Positions 1 to 10,800 are shown, counted from the first letter of the stretch. The stretch is 64,000 nucleotides of DNA from Gemmatimonadetes bacterium 2013_60CM_65_52 (GCA_002215645.1 NGFI01000014.1:186001-250000), one strand, 5' to 3'. Notes: generated by a model not told the origin, from the sequence alone. Numbers and translations: made by a program.

Positions 1-102
1 ACTGATACCTTCGCGGACGGACGACGGAAGCCCGGTTTCCTCAGGGTGCACTCTGGCGTCTATATTTCGAGTTCTGGTACATGTGGCGGACGGAATAGCG
101 CG

Positions 103-2973
103 ATGGCTCAAGGGACCGTTTACGTCGTCTCGAATTTCACGGCGGATCCGCTGTCGACCGGGTTGACCTTCTGGTTCGACAGCCTCCAACTGCCCTGGAC
201 CGTCGAATTCGCGCCGTACGACCAGATCTTTCAGCAGCTACTCGACCCTGGCAGCGGCCTGCGCCAGAATCGCGGCGGCGCCAACGTCCTCCTCGTCAGG
301 CTCGATCGTCTCGCGCGCGCGGATGCATCCAGGCAGTCCGGGACTATCCTCGATGAGCTGATCACCGCGCTGCGTGACGCCGTGACTGCGACGGCGCAGC
401 CCATGCTCGTGGTGTGCTGCCCTGCAACGCAGCCCGGCGAGCGCGATGCCGCGACAGCGAATGCACACATGGAGGAGCAGCTCGCAAGCGCGTTCGCGGG
501 CAGCGGGCAGGTCACGGTGCTGCGATCGCGCGACGTTCTCGCACCGCTCGGCAACGCGCCCTGGCACGATCCGGAGACTGAAGCGCTCGGCGACATTCCA
601 TACACGGAGCTGTTCTTCGTCTCACTCGCCACTGCGATCGCACGGCACGTACGGCTGCTGATCGCGCCGCCGCACAAAGTCATCGCGCTGGACTGCGACA
701 ATACACTCTGGCGCGGCGTGGTCGGCGAGCTCGGGTCGGATGGCGTAGAGATCGACAATGCGGCCCGCCGGCTCCAGGAGTTTCTCGTGACGCAGCAGGA
801 GGCGGGCATGCTGCTCGTACTCTGCAGCAAGAACAATTTCGCGGATGTCGAGGAGGTGTTCCGCACGCGCAGCGACACGCCGCTCAAGTGGGAGCACATC
901 GTCCGGTCGCGAATCAACTGGGAGCCAAAGTCCGTGAACCTGCGTGCGCTGGCGTCGGAGCTCAATCTCGGGCTCGACAGCTTCGTCTTCATCGACGACT
1001 CCGCGTACGAGATCGCGGAGGTCCGTCAGAACGCGCCGGAGGTCCTCGCGCTTCATCTGCCATCCGCGGACAAGGACGTCGAGCGCTTCCTGCGTGCGAG
1101 CTGGTGGTCCGATCGACTCACCGTCACCGATGCGGACCGCCGGCGCGGTGCCACCTATCGCGAACAGCTCGAGCGGAGCGACGCCATCCAGCAGTCGGGC
1201 AGCCTCGAGGACTTTCTGCGCGGCCTTCAGTTGGTGGTGGACGTCCTGCCGCCGCGCGCGGCGGCGCTGGCCCGTGCGGCGCAGATGACGCTTCGCACCA
1301 ATCAGTTCAATCTCTCCACGATCCGGCGTACCGAGCAGGAGCTGGCCGCCCTCCTCGCGTCGGGCGCGCTCGAGGCGCGCATCATCAACGTGCGTGATCG
1401 GTTCGGCGATTACGGCACGGTGGGCCTCCTGCTCTTCAGCGTCGAGGGGAAGCGCCTCGTGGCGGACACGTTCCTGCTGAGCTGCCGAGCGCTGAGTCGT
1501 CGTGTGGAGCACCGAATGCTCGCGATGCTCGGCCAGGTTGCCCGTGAGCGCGGCGCCGAGCGCATCGAGCTGCCGTACGTAAAAAGCAAGAAGAATGCGC
1601 CAATCCTCGCGTTCCTCAACCTTCTTGGTGTGGAAGAGAACGCGATCGAGGCGGATCACCGCTTCGTGGTATCTGTCGAACAGGCGCTCGCGGCACCGGA
1701 ACTGCCGTTCGACGCATCCATCGCGGCGGATGGAGACGACGCCGGCGACGCCGCACCTGTCGCGGCGACGGGCTCGTCGATGAACGACGCGCTGGCGAAG
1801 ATCTGCTCTGAATGGGCGACGCCAGCGGATCTGTTGCCCGCGATACGCGCGTACGTTCGACGCATGGCACCGGCGGCGCCGGCGCGGACGCTCGTTCCAC
1901 CTCGCACTGACACGGAACGCGATCTCGTCGCGGCGTTCCAGCGCGCGCTTCACACGGAAGACGTGGGCATCACGGACAATTTCTTCGACCTCGGCGGCGA
2001 TTCCGTGGGCGCAGTCGCGCTGTTCGCGCAGCTTCGCCGGCGATACGACAGGTCGCTCGTCCCGACGCTGCTGCTGGAGGCGGGGTCGGTGGAGCAGCTC
2101 GCCGCGCGGTTGAGCACGCGAACCGAGCAGCGGCAAGAGCTTACGTCGCTCGTGCCGATTCAGCCGGAAGGAAAGCGGCCACCACTCTTCTGCCTGCACG
2201 CCGGCATGGGCACGGTGCTGTTCTATTATCCGTTGGCGAAGGCGCTCGGAAAAGATCAGCCGCTGTACGCGTTCCAGGCTCAGGGACTGTACGGAAAGGA
2301 GACGGCGCACGCGTCGATTCCGGAGATGGCCGCGCACTATATCCGGGAGATGCGCACGGTTCAGCCGGCCGGACCATATCGGCTCGCCGGTTTCTGTCTC
2401 GGTGCGACGATCGCGTTCGAGATGGCGATGCAGCTGACGGACGCCGGCGAGGAGGTCGCGCTGCTCGCGTCGTTTGATGGACTCGCGCCGTGGTTCAAAC
2501 CGAAGGGACAGGCGTGGAGCGCCACGCCCGCACACTGGACGGGAAGAGTGCTCCGCCGCGCCCTCGGAGCCCTCATCAACAAGCGTAACCAGATGCTGCG
2601 CGCTTATCAGCGCCGACGCGGCGGGCCCGTGCCGCGCGTGTTCAGGCTCCTCAAGACGTACATCGCGTTCAACAATCACATGGCGAAGACGAGCTATGTC
2701 CCGACGACGATGTTTCCCGGAGACATCCTGGTGTACACGGTGAAGGGACGGTATCCGCAGCCCTCACTGGGATGGGAGCGTTACACGCAGCGCGAGGTGC
2801 GGTTGAGAGAGATCGCGGGCGATTTACGCGCCCATCGCGATCTCATGCACGAGCCGATGGTGGAGATGCTGGCGCGCGACCTGGAGTACGCTCTTGCGGC
2901 GCCTGATCAAGCGCTGGCGGATGAGCTCGAGCAGGCGCCCGAGACGCCGAGCCTGCACATCGTTCAACGGTAA
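103..2973 (+). CDS. FkbH-type HAD / carrier / thioesterase (Cys) fusion protein
   Basis: The protein has 956 residues from the ATG at 103. Residues 1 to about 530 match FkbH-type glyceryl transferases: the nucleophile motif D197-x-D199-N-T, then SKNN, FIDDS and the C-terminal TNQFN motif near residue 400. Family members dephosphorylate 1,3-bisphosphoglycerate and load glyceryl on a carrier protein. A carrier domain follows (LGGDS near 632), then a type I thioesterase (about 690-945) whose GxSxG elbow reads GFCLG, so the nucleophile is Cys765, with a candidate His in the C-terminal AHRDLMHEP segment. Cys thioesterase folds are known as acyl shuttles (SyrC, CmaE) and macrocyclases, so a shuttle role is inferred. 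The frame is open to base 1, so a GTG at 46 or an upstream extension outside the window cannot be excluded. The ATG at 103 was chosen because the FkbH fold starts there. The 3' end overlaps the convergent phosphopantetheinyl transferase gene by 10 bases. Confidence 0.85.
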   Translation: MAQGTVYVVSNFTADPLSTGLTFWFDSLQLPWTVEFAPYDQIFQQLLDPGSGLRQNRGGANVLLVRLDRLARADASRQSGTILDELITALRDAVTATAQPMLVVCCPATQPGERDAATANAHMEEQLASAFAGSGQVTVLRSRDVLAPLGNAPWHDPETEALGDIPYTELFFVSLATAIARHVRLLIAPPHKVIALDCDNTLWRGVVGELGSDGVEIDNAARRLQEFLVTQQEAGMLLVLCSKNNFADVEEVFRTRSDTPLKWEHIVRSRINWEPKSVNLRALASELNLGLDSFVFIDDSAYEIAEVRQNAPEVLALHLPSADKDVERFLRASWWSDRLTVTDADRRRGATYREQLERSDAIQQSGSLEDFLRGLQLVVDVLPPRAAALARAAQMTLRTNQFNLSTIRRTEQELAALLASGALEARIINVRDRFGDYGTVGLLLFSVEGKRLVADTFLLSCRALSRRVEHRMLAMLGQVARERGAERIELPYVKSKKNAPILAFLNLLGVEENAIEADHRFVVSVEQALAAPELPFDASIAADGDDAGDAAPVAATGSSMNDALAKICSEWATPADLLPAIRAYVRRMAPAAPARTLVPPRTDTERDLVAAFQRALHTEDVGITDNFFDLGGDSVGAVALFAQLRRRYDRSLVPTLLLEAGSVEQLAARLSTRTEQRQELTSLVPIQPEGKRPPLFCLHAGMGTVLFYYPLAKALGKDQPLYAFQAQGLYGKETAHASIPEMAAHYIREMRTVQPAGPYRLAGFCLGATIAFEMAMQLTDAGEEVALLASFDGLAPWFKPKGQAWSATPAHWTGRVLRRALGALINKRNQMLRAYQRRRGGPVPRVFRLLKTYIAFNNHMAKTSYVPTTMFPGDILVYTVKGRYPQPSLGWERYTQREVRLREIAGDLRAHRDLMHEPMVEMLARDLEYALAAPDQALADELEQAPETPSLHIVQR

Positions 2974-3695
2974 TCGAGCAACAGCACCTGGCTTACCGGT
3001 TGCTCGGCAACCAGCGCCGCCGAATACTCCGGCCCCGCGTCGAGCGCTGCGAAGTACCATCGCTCTGACGCCATCGCGTCACGCTCGTCGGTAATGAGCC
3101 GCGCCGGCTCGCCTGGCCTGAGCGACACGCTGAAGTGATCCAGCCCCTGCGTGATGCCAGTGCCGGTGGCCTTGAGGTACGCCTCTTTACGCGACCACGC
3201 GGCGAAGAAGCCGGCCACCAGGTCAGCGTCGTGCGCGGCAAGCGCTCTGAGCGCGTCTCGCTCATGAGCCGAGAAGAAGTGCTCTGCCAACTCGAGATGC
3301 TCGGTGTGGCGATGCCAGCGCTCGACGTCCACGCCGACGCGCGCGGCCGCGCTCACGGCGAGGAGAGCGAGATCACCGGAGTGGCTCAGGTTGAATTCGA
3401 CGTGTGTCTCCGATTGGCCGCGAAGCAACGACGGCTTGCCTGCTTCGCTCTCCGCGAATTGCAGCGCATCCGCCGGCAGACCGATATACGTCGCCAGAAT
3501 TCGGCGCACGATGGCATGCGTCGCCACGAAGAACTTCCGGTGCTCCTCGAAGATGAAACGGCCGGCGCGCTCACGCTCGGCGTCTGACAGCACGGCCCAG
3601 GCAGTGCTCGTGTCGTGCCGCGCGGGGCGTATCCGCCAGACATGCACGGCCCCGGTCTCCAACGCGGACGGCGGAGGTGGCCGCCAAGCGGTCAC
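2964..3695 (-). CDS. Sfp-type 4'-phosphopantetheinyl transferase
   Basis: This enzyme would convert the apo carrier domains of the NRPS proteins to holo form by adding phosphopantetheine from CoA. At 243 residues it has the normal size of the Sfp/Gsp group. Visible motifs in order are GKP (86-88), FNLSHSGD (101-108), GVDVE (121-125, Mg2+ ligands D123 and E125) and WSRKEAYLK (167-175). The GTG start shares a GTGA overlap with the stop of the upstream NRPS gene, so it is the last gene of the long minus-strand operon and is probably translationally coupled to it. Its 3' end overlaps the convergent FkbH-fusion gene. A dedicated transferase inside the cluster suggests the pathway is self-sufficient for carrier activation. 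Confidence 0.95.
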   Translation of the reverse strand: MTAWRPPPPSALETGAVHVWRIRPARHDTSTAWAVLSDAERERAGRFIFEEHRKFFVATHAIVRRILATYIGLPADALQFAESEAGKPSLLRGQSETHVEFNLSHSGDLALLAVSAAARVGVDVERWHRHTEHLELAEHFFSAHERDALRALAAHDADLVAGFFAAWSRKEAYLKATGTGITQGLDHFSVSLRPGEPARLITDERDAMASERWYFAALDAGPEYSAALVAEQPVSQVLLLDYR

Positions 3696-6600
3696 GCGCC
3701 GCGCATTCCAAGAATGCCGCGAAGCACGTCGGCCAGCATGTGCAGATTGTTGGTAATGAGCCCGATGTGATTGGACTCAATGGTGTGCAGCCGGGTCTTG
3801 CCGAGCAGGTTCCATCGCGCAATCGGGCTGGGCCGAGGCGGTGCGCCCTTCGGCCCAACAGCCCATACTACATCCACGATGTCCTCATAGGGGCCGGGGA
3901 CGTATGCGGACGCAGCGCGCTGCTGGGTGGTGCGCACGCGCTCGTCGGGTATCTGCTCCGGCTCGTCCGACACGGGTGCCTTTGGCGCATCCACGACCTG
4001 CTCCGAAGCCACGATACCCGTGAGACGTCCCACCTTGCGCGCGGTCCATGTCACTTTGCCCGCGAGCGAGCGCTGGCGGAACTGCCTGAACTGTAGTCTC
4101 GCCCAGCGGGCTTTCTTCATCAGCTCGGCCTCGCGCGTGAGTCGTGCGTCGGCGTCTCCCTTTGGAAGCAGGGGCGTGATGAGCGAGCGCATGCCGCGCA
4201 GCCCGGCATTGAGCGGAATGCTGTCGATGGCCACCACGCGTTCGACGGTCTCGCCCGCGGCGCGAAGCTGGCGAGCGATCTCATACGCCACGAGTCCGTT
4301 TACGCAGTAGCCCACCACGTGATACGGTCCGTGTGGACGGACCTTCCGCAGCTCGGCAATGTGCCGTTCCGCCATTGCCTCGATGGTCCACGGGAAATCG
4401 GACTCGTCGGCGTCGTTGGGCGGCAGCACGTAGAACGGCGACTCGGGCGCGACCAGCGGCGCGAGACGTCGCATGTACCATCCCGCGCCGGTCCAGTCGC
4501 CATGCAGATAGACGATGGCGGCTCCGGTACCCTCCTCCTGAAGCGGCAGCACAGTCGGCTCGCGCGACTCCACGAGGGGAGAGCCGACCTGCTTCGCCAG
4601 CAACTCGATGGTCGGCGACTCGAACAGCGTGCGGAGCGACATCCGCTGCCCGAAGACCTTGCTGATCTTGCCGAGAATGCGGATGGCGAGCAGCGAGTGG
4701 CCGCCGAGGTCGAAGAAGTTGTCCGCCACGCCGATGACGGGCTTCTTCAGCACTTCCTGCCAGATCAGCACGAGCTGACGCTCGGTGTCGTCGCGTGGAT
4801 CGACGTGCGCGCTGCTGTCGTCCGCATCACCCTCGGGCGCCGGCAGAAGATTCCGGTCGACCTTGCCGTTGGCGGTCAGCGGGAGCGCTTCCAGCAACAC
4901 CACCGCCGACGGCACCATGTACTCGGGCAGCCTCCCCGCGAGCCACTCGGTGATGGTCCTGCCCGTCGGCTTCTCCGCGTGGCTCGCGGCGTATCCCTCC
5001 TTCTTCGGGACGACGTACGCCACCAACTGCGGCTCGGCGCCTTCGTCGCTGCGCAGAATGACGAACGCATCCAGCGCTGCCGGATGCGTGCGCAGCACCT
5101 GAGCGATCTCGCCGAGCTCCACACGATAGCCGCGAACCTTGACCTGATCGTCGACCCGGCCGAGAAATTCGATGGCGCCGTCGGGCAGACGTCGCACGAG
5201 ATCACCCGAGCGATAGACGCGCTGCCCACGGAAGGAAATGAATCGGTCGGCTGTCTGTTCGGGACGCCCGAGGTATTCCTTCGCGACGCCGTCTCCACCG
5301 ATGAACAGCTCGCCCGGGATGCCGACGGGCTGTTCACTGCCGTGCGCGTCCACCACGAAGGCGGCCGTGTTCGCGAGCGGCCGTCCAACCGGGACTGTTT
5401 GCGCGCCCGCGGCCTGCGCCGCCTCCACGGACTCGAACGTGGCCTCGAAGGTGAGCACGCCGACGCTGGTTTCCGTCGGCCCGTAGTGATTGAGGATCCG
5501 ACACGGCGCGCCGCGAAGCAGTGTGCGAACGAGCTCCGGGCGCAATGCCTCACCACCGAGCACCAGCCAGCGTCTCGGCAGTATGGCCGCGAGCTCGCCG
5601 CCGGTCTTGCCCGCCGACAGCGCATTCAGATGATTCGGTGTGATCTTGAGGATGTCGAGTGGGTGCGCAGACACGTAGCGCGCAAACGCCGCAGGCTCAG
5701 ATGCCACCGCCTTTCCGAGCATGTGCAGCGTGGACCCGGAGAGCAGCGCTGGGAAAAGACTCGTGTTGCCGAGATCCGCGCCGAGCGTGCTGATCATGCC
5801 GAAGTGCAGGTTGTCGAGCGCGGTGAAGCCGTTGCCTGGCGCACTCGCGGGCACGTCGCCGAGCACGCGGCTGACCGCGCGCGCATAGTGAACGATGTTC
5901 GCATGCGTGACCGCGACGCCCTTCGGCACGCCCGTGGAGCCAGAGGTGTAAAGGACGTACGCCACATCGCTCGGCGACGCCGAGGTTGTCGGATTGGAGA
6001 CAGACTGCTTGTCGAGAGCCGCCGCGTCGCGATCGAGCGCGACAAGCGAGACATCGGCGGGAAGGTCCCACGTGTCGGACGCGAGTCCGATCAACACGCG
6101 TGCACCGCACTCCTTCAGAAGCTGCTGCCGTCTCGCGGGAGGAAGCTCCGGCGGCACGGGGACATATGCGCCTCCCGCTTTGAGAATGGCCAGGATGGCG
6201 ACGAGACCCTCGAGGGACCGGTCAAGTCCCAGTGCCGCGCGCACGCCCGGCCGCACGCCGAGCTCCTTCAGCCGCGCCGCGATCTGATTTGCGCGCGCGT
6301 TGACCTGCGCGTAGCTAAGCGACGTTTCGTCGCCTCCAGCCGCGGGCGACGCAATGACTGCGGCACGGTTCGGAACGCGCGCCGCCTGCTGCTCGAACAG
6401 CTCGGAGACTGTTGCGGGAGCCCCCTCGTCGACCTTCGTGTCGTTCGCCGCATCCAGCCACTGACGCTCGTCCGGTTGGGCGAGATCGATGGTGGAGACG
6501 AGAACATCGGGATTGCGTGTTGCTGCAGCGAGCACGCTGACCATGTGGCCGAGCGTGCGCTCGAGCGTATCCGCCCGATGGAGATCGGCGCGGCCGCGCA

Positions 6601-7849
6601 GCGAGAGCTCGAGCCGATCGGCGCGCTGCGACATGAACAGCGTGAGGTCGAACTTCGTCGTGGCGTTGTCGAGCGCGAAGGGCTCGAGCACGACGTCGCC
6701 CATGCGCGCTTCCGGCGCCTGCGAGGAATCGAGCTGCGTGAAAACGACCTGAAACAGTGGCGACTGGCCGAGCGACGCGCGTCCCTCCAGCTCCAGCGCC
6801 AGCTTCTCGAACGGTACGTCCTGGTGATCGTACGCGCCGAGCGCGCTGTCGCGCAGGCGCTGGAGCAGTTGCGCGAAGGAGGGATCTCCTGTGAAGCGTG
6901 CGCGCTGCACGATCGTATTGGCGAAGTAGCCGATCAACCCTTCCGTTTCCGGACGCGCGCGTCCGGCGATCGGCGACCCAACGAGCACATCGGACTGTCC
7001 CGTGTAGCGATGCAGCACCGTGGCGTACGCGGCGAGCAGCACCATGTATGGCGTTGCGCTGAATCGCTGACCGAGGGCGCGCAGCTCCTGCTGTAGCTCG
7101 CCCGGGACGGTGACGGACCGCGTGATGCCCTCGAAGCGCGAGACCGTCGGCCGCGGAAAATCCGTCGGCAGGCGGAGCACATGGTCGGCGTCGCCGAGCT
7201 CGGTACGCCACCAGCCGAGGAGTGCGTCGAGCCGCTCGCCCTGCAATTGTTCGCGCTGCCAGATGGAGAAGTCCGCGTACTGGATTGGCAGTGGCGGCAG
7301 CGAGGGTGCGCGGCCAGCCGCGAAGGAGGCATACAACTCCGACAGTTCGCGAAAGACGATATCGCGCGACCAGCCGTCGAATGCAATGTGGTGCGACTCG
7401 AACAGCAGCACGTGCTCCGTGTCGCCGAGCGTCACGAGGGTGACGCGGAGCAGAAGGTCCTTCAACAGATCGAACGGCCGAGCGCTGCGATCGCGAATCA
7501 CCTTCGCCGCGGCGTCGTCGCGCTCCGCCGGTGCGACGCTCGAAAGATCAACGATCTCGAACGGGACGGCGCGAGGTGGGTGCACCACCTGCACGGCCTG
7601 ATCCTCGTGCGTCGCGTAGGTCGTACGCAGAATCTCGTGACGCTCGACGAGCGCATCGAATGCGCGACGCAGCGCGTCGACGTCGAGGGCACCGCGCAGC
7701 CGGCGGGTCCGCGGAACGTTGTACGCCACGCCGCCCGGAGAGGCGCGGTCGATGGCCCAGAGCAGTTCCTGCGCGAACGACGCGGGGAGCATGACGACGT
7801 CCTGCGCGTCGGCCGCCAGCAGCGTGGGCTCCGTGGTCGTACCCGTCAT
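3692..7849 (-). CDS. NRPS module C-A(Asp)-T-TE, termination protein with Cys thioesterase
   Basis: The protein has 1385 residues. The condensation domain (about 20-450) has an intact HHIAFDG near 153. The adenylation domain (about 470-985) has LYTSGSTG near 635. Aligned by eye to GrsA, its specificity residues are D-L-T-K-V-G-H-V-G-K, one step from the published Asp code DLTKVGHIGK. A carrier domain (FFDLGGHSLL near 1045) and a thioesterase (about 1105-1370) follow. The thioesterase elbow is GYCVN: Cys1182 replaces the usual Ser and Asn replaces the second Gly. The likely catalytic His lies in ESNHIG near the C-terminus. By position this is the last module of the minus-strand line, so it should release, cyclise or hand over the acidic peptide. 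The start overlaps the upstream stop as ATGA, and its own stop overlaps the transferase start as GTGA. Confidence 0.93.
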   Translation of the reverse strand: MTGTTTEPTLLAADAQDVVMLPASFAQELLWAIDRASPGGVAYNVPRTRRLRGALDVDALRRAFDALVERHEILRTTYATHEDQAVQVVHPPRAVPFEIVDLSSVAPAERDDAAAKVIRDRSARPFDLLKDLLLRVTLVTLGDTEHVLLFESHHIAFDGWSRDIVFRELSELYASFAAGRAPSLPPLPIQYADFSIWQREQLQGERLDALLGWWRTELGDADHVLRLPTDFPRPTVSRFEGITRSVTVPGELQQELRALGQRFSATPYMVLLAAYATVLHRYTGQSDVLVGSPIAGRARPETEGLIGYFANTIVQRARFTGDPSFAQLLQRLRDSALGAYDHQDVPFEKLALELEGRASLGQSPLFQVVFTQLDSSQAPEARMGDVVLEPFALDNATTKFDLTLFMSQRADRLELSLRGRADLHRADTLERTLGHMVSVLAAATRNPDVLVSTIDLAQPDERQWLDAANDTKVDEGAPATVSELFEQQAARVPNRAAVIASPAAGGDETSLSYAQVNARANQIAARLKELGVRPGVRAALGLDRSLEGLVAILAILKAGGAYVPVPPELPPARRQQLLKECGARVLIGLASDTWDLPADVSLVALDRDAAALDKQSVSNPTTSASPSDVAYVLYTSGSTGVPKGVAVTHANIVHYARAVSRVLGDVPASAPGNGFTALDNLHFGMISTLGADLGNTSLFPALLSGSTLHMLGKAVASEPAAFARYVSAHPLDILKITPNHLNALSAGKTGGELAAILPRRWLVLGGEALRPELVRTLLRGAPCRILNHYGPTETSVGVLTFEATFESVEAAQAAGAQTVPVGRPLANTAAFVVDAHGSEQPVGIPGELFIGGDGVAKEYLGRPEQTADRFISFRGQRVYRSGDLVRRLPDGAIEFLGRVDDQVKVRGYRVELGEIAQVLRTHPAALDAFVILRSDEGAEPQLVAYVVPKKEGYAASHAEKPTGRTITEWLAGRLPEYMVPSAVVLLEALPLTANGKVDRNLLPAPEGDADDSSAHVDPRDDTERQLVLIWQEVLKKPVIGVADNFFDLGGHSLLAIRILGKISKVFGQRMSLRTLFESPTIELLAKQVGSPLVESREPTVLPLQEEGTGAAIVYLHGDWTGAGWYMRRLAPLVAPESPFYVLPPNDADESDFPWTIEAMAERHIAELRKVRPHGPYHVVGYCVNGLVAYEIARQLRAAGETVERVVAIDSIPLNAGLRGMRSLITPLLPKGDADARLTREAELMKKARWARLQFRQFRQRSLAGKVTWTARKVGRLTGIVASEQVVDAPKAPVSDEPEQIPDERVRTTQQRAASAYVPGPYEDIVDVVWAVGPKGAPPRPSPIARWNLLGKTRLHTIESNHIGLITNNLHMLADVLRGILGMRGA

Positions 7850-10800
7850 CGTCCTGCGCCTCCCGTTCCATCGCTTCCCGCCGGCGACGGCGCTTTGCTG
7901 ATGCGATATGCGTCTCGCGATACCGCGCCGATGCCGGCTGCGGGTGCTGCGGCGGTCTTCGCCACCTCCGCGTCGAGCACCGTGGCAAGCTGCTCGACCG
8001 TGGGCGCCTCGAACAGCGAGCGCAGCGTGAGCCGCACACCGAACGACTTGCTGATCTTCCCGAGCACGCGAATGGCCATCAGCGAATGTCCGCCGAGTGC
8101 AATGAAGTTGTCCGTGACACCGATGTCATCGTTGCGGAGTATCTCGGACCAGATGGCGGCCACGCGCTTTTCGGTATCGGTGCGTGGGGCCACGCGCTGC
8201 GTCGTGACTCCTGCCGTCTCCGGCGCAGGCAACGCATTCGTGTCGACCTTGCCGTTCGGCGTAAGGGGTAGCGCGTCGAGAAGGACGATGGCCCACGGCA
8301 CCATGTACGCGGGAAGGGTCGCGGCGATCCATTCCGTGAGCGTCTCGGGCGTTGGCCTGTCGCCATGACTGACGGCGTATCCACTGCTCTTAGGCACTAC
8401 GTAAGCGACGATTCCAGGCTCGCCGCCATGGTCAGGCCGAAGAATTGTAACTGCATCGCTTACGCCAGCGTGTGCCCGCAGCACATGAGCGATCTCCGCC
8501 AGCTCCACACGGAAGCCGCGCACCTTCACCTGGTCGTCGGCGCGGCCGAGGAATTCGATGGCGCCCGTCTCGAGCCGTCGCACGCGATCGCCGGTGCGAT
8601 AGACGCGGTCATCGCGATGCATCAGGAAGCGTTCCCGGGTCAGATCGACGCGGCCCAAATAGCCGCGCGCTACGCCGGCGCCGCCCAGCAGCAGCTCACC
8701 GGGAATCGACACCGGCTGCTCGTTCCCCTTCGTGTCCACGACGTACGTGCGCGTGTTCGCCAACGGATGGCCGATAGGCACCGTCTGTGTTCCGAGCGCC
8801 TCCGCCTGTGCGAGCGAGTCCGCCGTCACCTCGAAAGTGCACACGCCCACCGTGGTCTCCGTGGGACCATAGTGGTTGAGCAGACGGCCGGGCGATGCCG
8901 CGAGCAGCGCGCGCGCGACGTCCGGCCGGAGCGCCTCGCCGCCGACGATCGTCCACTGGCGCGGGAGTATGGCGCCGAGCTCCGTGCCGGTCTTCCCCGT
9001 CACCAGAGCGGCGAGATGGTTCGGCGTAATCTTGAGCACATCGAGCGGATTCGCGGTCATGTAGGACGCAAAGCGCTCCGGTTCGGTCGTCACCTGCTTT
9101 CCGAGTACGTGGAGCGTCCCGCCCGCGAGCAACGAGACGAGGAGGCTGGTGTTTCCCAAATCGGCGGCAAGTGTGGAGGCAAGGCCGAATTGCCACCCGT
9201 CCAGGGTCGCGAAGCCATCGCCCTCTACGCCCCGCGGGACATCGGCCAGAACCCGGCTAACAGCACGCGCATAGTGGACGGCGTTCGCATGCGTCACCGC
9301 CACTCCCTTCGGCGTGCCCGTCGAGCCAGAGGTGAATAGCACGTAGGCAAGGTCGTCGGGCGAGGTGACTAACACCGGATCGGTCTGCGGCTGTGCCTGA
9401 AGTGCCGCCACGTCGTCGTCACGGTCGAGCGCGATGGTGGTCGTGGTCTCTGGCACACGCTCCAGGAGCGCGGCGATCGTTACGACGGCGCGCGCTCCAC
9501 ACTCACGGAGCTGTTGTGCGATCCGCGCCGCAGGCGCCTCGACGGAGAGTGGTACGTACGCTCCGCCAGACTTCACGATGCCCACGAGTGCCACGAGTGC
9601 GTCCGCGGTATTGTCCATCAGCAACCCCACGGGCACGTCCGGACCGACGCCGAGCGACCGCAGTTGATGCGCCAACTGATTCGCCCGTGCGTTCAGCTCG
9701 GCGTAGGTGAGCGTCAGGGTATTCGTCGCTACGCTGGGCGCCACGATCGCGGCCCGCGACGTCAGGCGCGCGGCCTGCGCTTCGAACAAGGACGCGATTG
9801 TCGCAGGGGTGCCTTCGTTCACCTGCGTCGCACTCCAGGATGTGATCTCCTTTTGCTCGGCATCAGTGAGCAGCGGCAACTCCGAGACGCGCGTCGCCGG
9901 CGCCGCGATGCCTCCATGAATCACATGCCGGAAGTGTCCGAGGAAGCGCCGCATTGTCGCGGGCGTGAACAGCTCGGAGCGGTATTGTGACGTGACGACG
10001 AGCTCACCACCACGCTCGGAGACGAGCAGCGTGATGTCGAACTTGGTCGCGCCAAGATCGGCGCCGAAGCCTTCGACGTCGAGTCCGTCGAGGGAGAACG
10101 CCGACTGCATCGTGTCCTGCATCGTGAGCACCACGTCGAACAGCGGTGCATCGCCGCGCTGGACGTCGCCCTTCCGGAGCTCGAGCACGAGCTTCTCGAG
10201 CGGCACGTCCTGATGGTCGTACGCATCCAGCGCGCTCCGACGCACGCGCTCCAGCAGCTCGGCGAAGGTCGGATCGCCGGCAAAGTCAGCGCGTTGTACC
10301 AACGTGTTGTTCACGTACCCCACGAGCGACTCCGTCTCCGGCGTCGCCCGGCCCGCGCTTCCCGATCCGATGAGTACGTTCTCGCGTCCCGTGTAACGGT
10401 GGAGCACGGTCGCATACGCAGCGAGCAGGAGCATGTACGCCGTCGCTCCGCGCTCCTGTGCAAAACGCTTCAACCCAGCCGTCTCGGCCGCCGAGAGCGT
10501 GATGGATTCGCGCGCACCGGCAAAACCGGTGGACGTGGTCCGTTTGCGATCCGTCGGAAGCGCCAGCGGGTCGGTGGCGTCGCCGAGCTGCGTGCGCCAG
10601 AAGGCGAGCAACTCCTCGAGCCGCGGGCCGGAGAGGCGGTCGCGCTGCCAGGCGGCGAAGTCACCGTATTGGATGGCCGGCTCCGGCAGCCCGTCAGCGC
10701 GACCGGCACGGGCCGACGCATATGCCTGTGCGAGCTCGCGAAAGACGATGCCCAACGACCAGCCGTCCATCACGATGTGATGCGTTTCCAGCACGAGCAC

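Noticed and set aside
622-2679. Long open frame (685 codons) antisense to the FkbH-fusion gene
   Set aside because: Its translation is Arg/Glu-rich without recognisable domains and mirrors the third-position GC bias of the real gene on the other strand.
4319-7096. Long open frame (925 codons) antisense to the terminal NRPS module
   Set aside because: Shadow of the NRPS gene; low-complexity Arg-rich translation and no domain.
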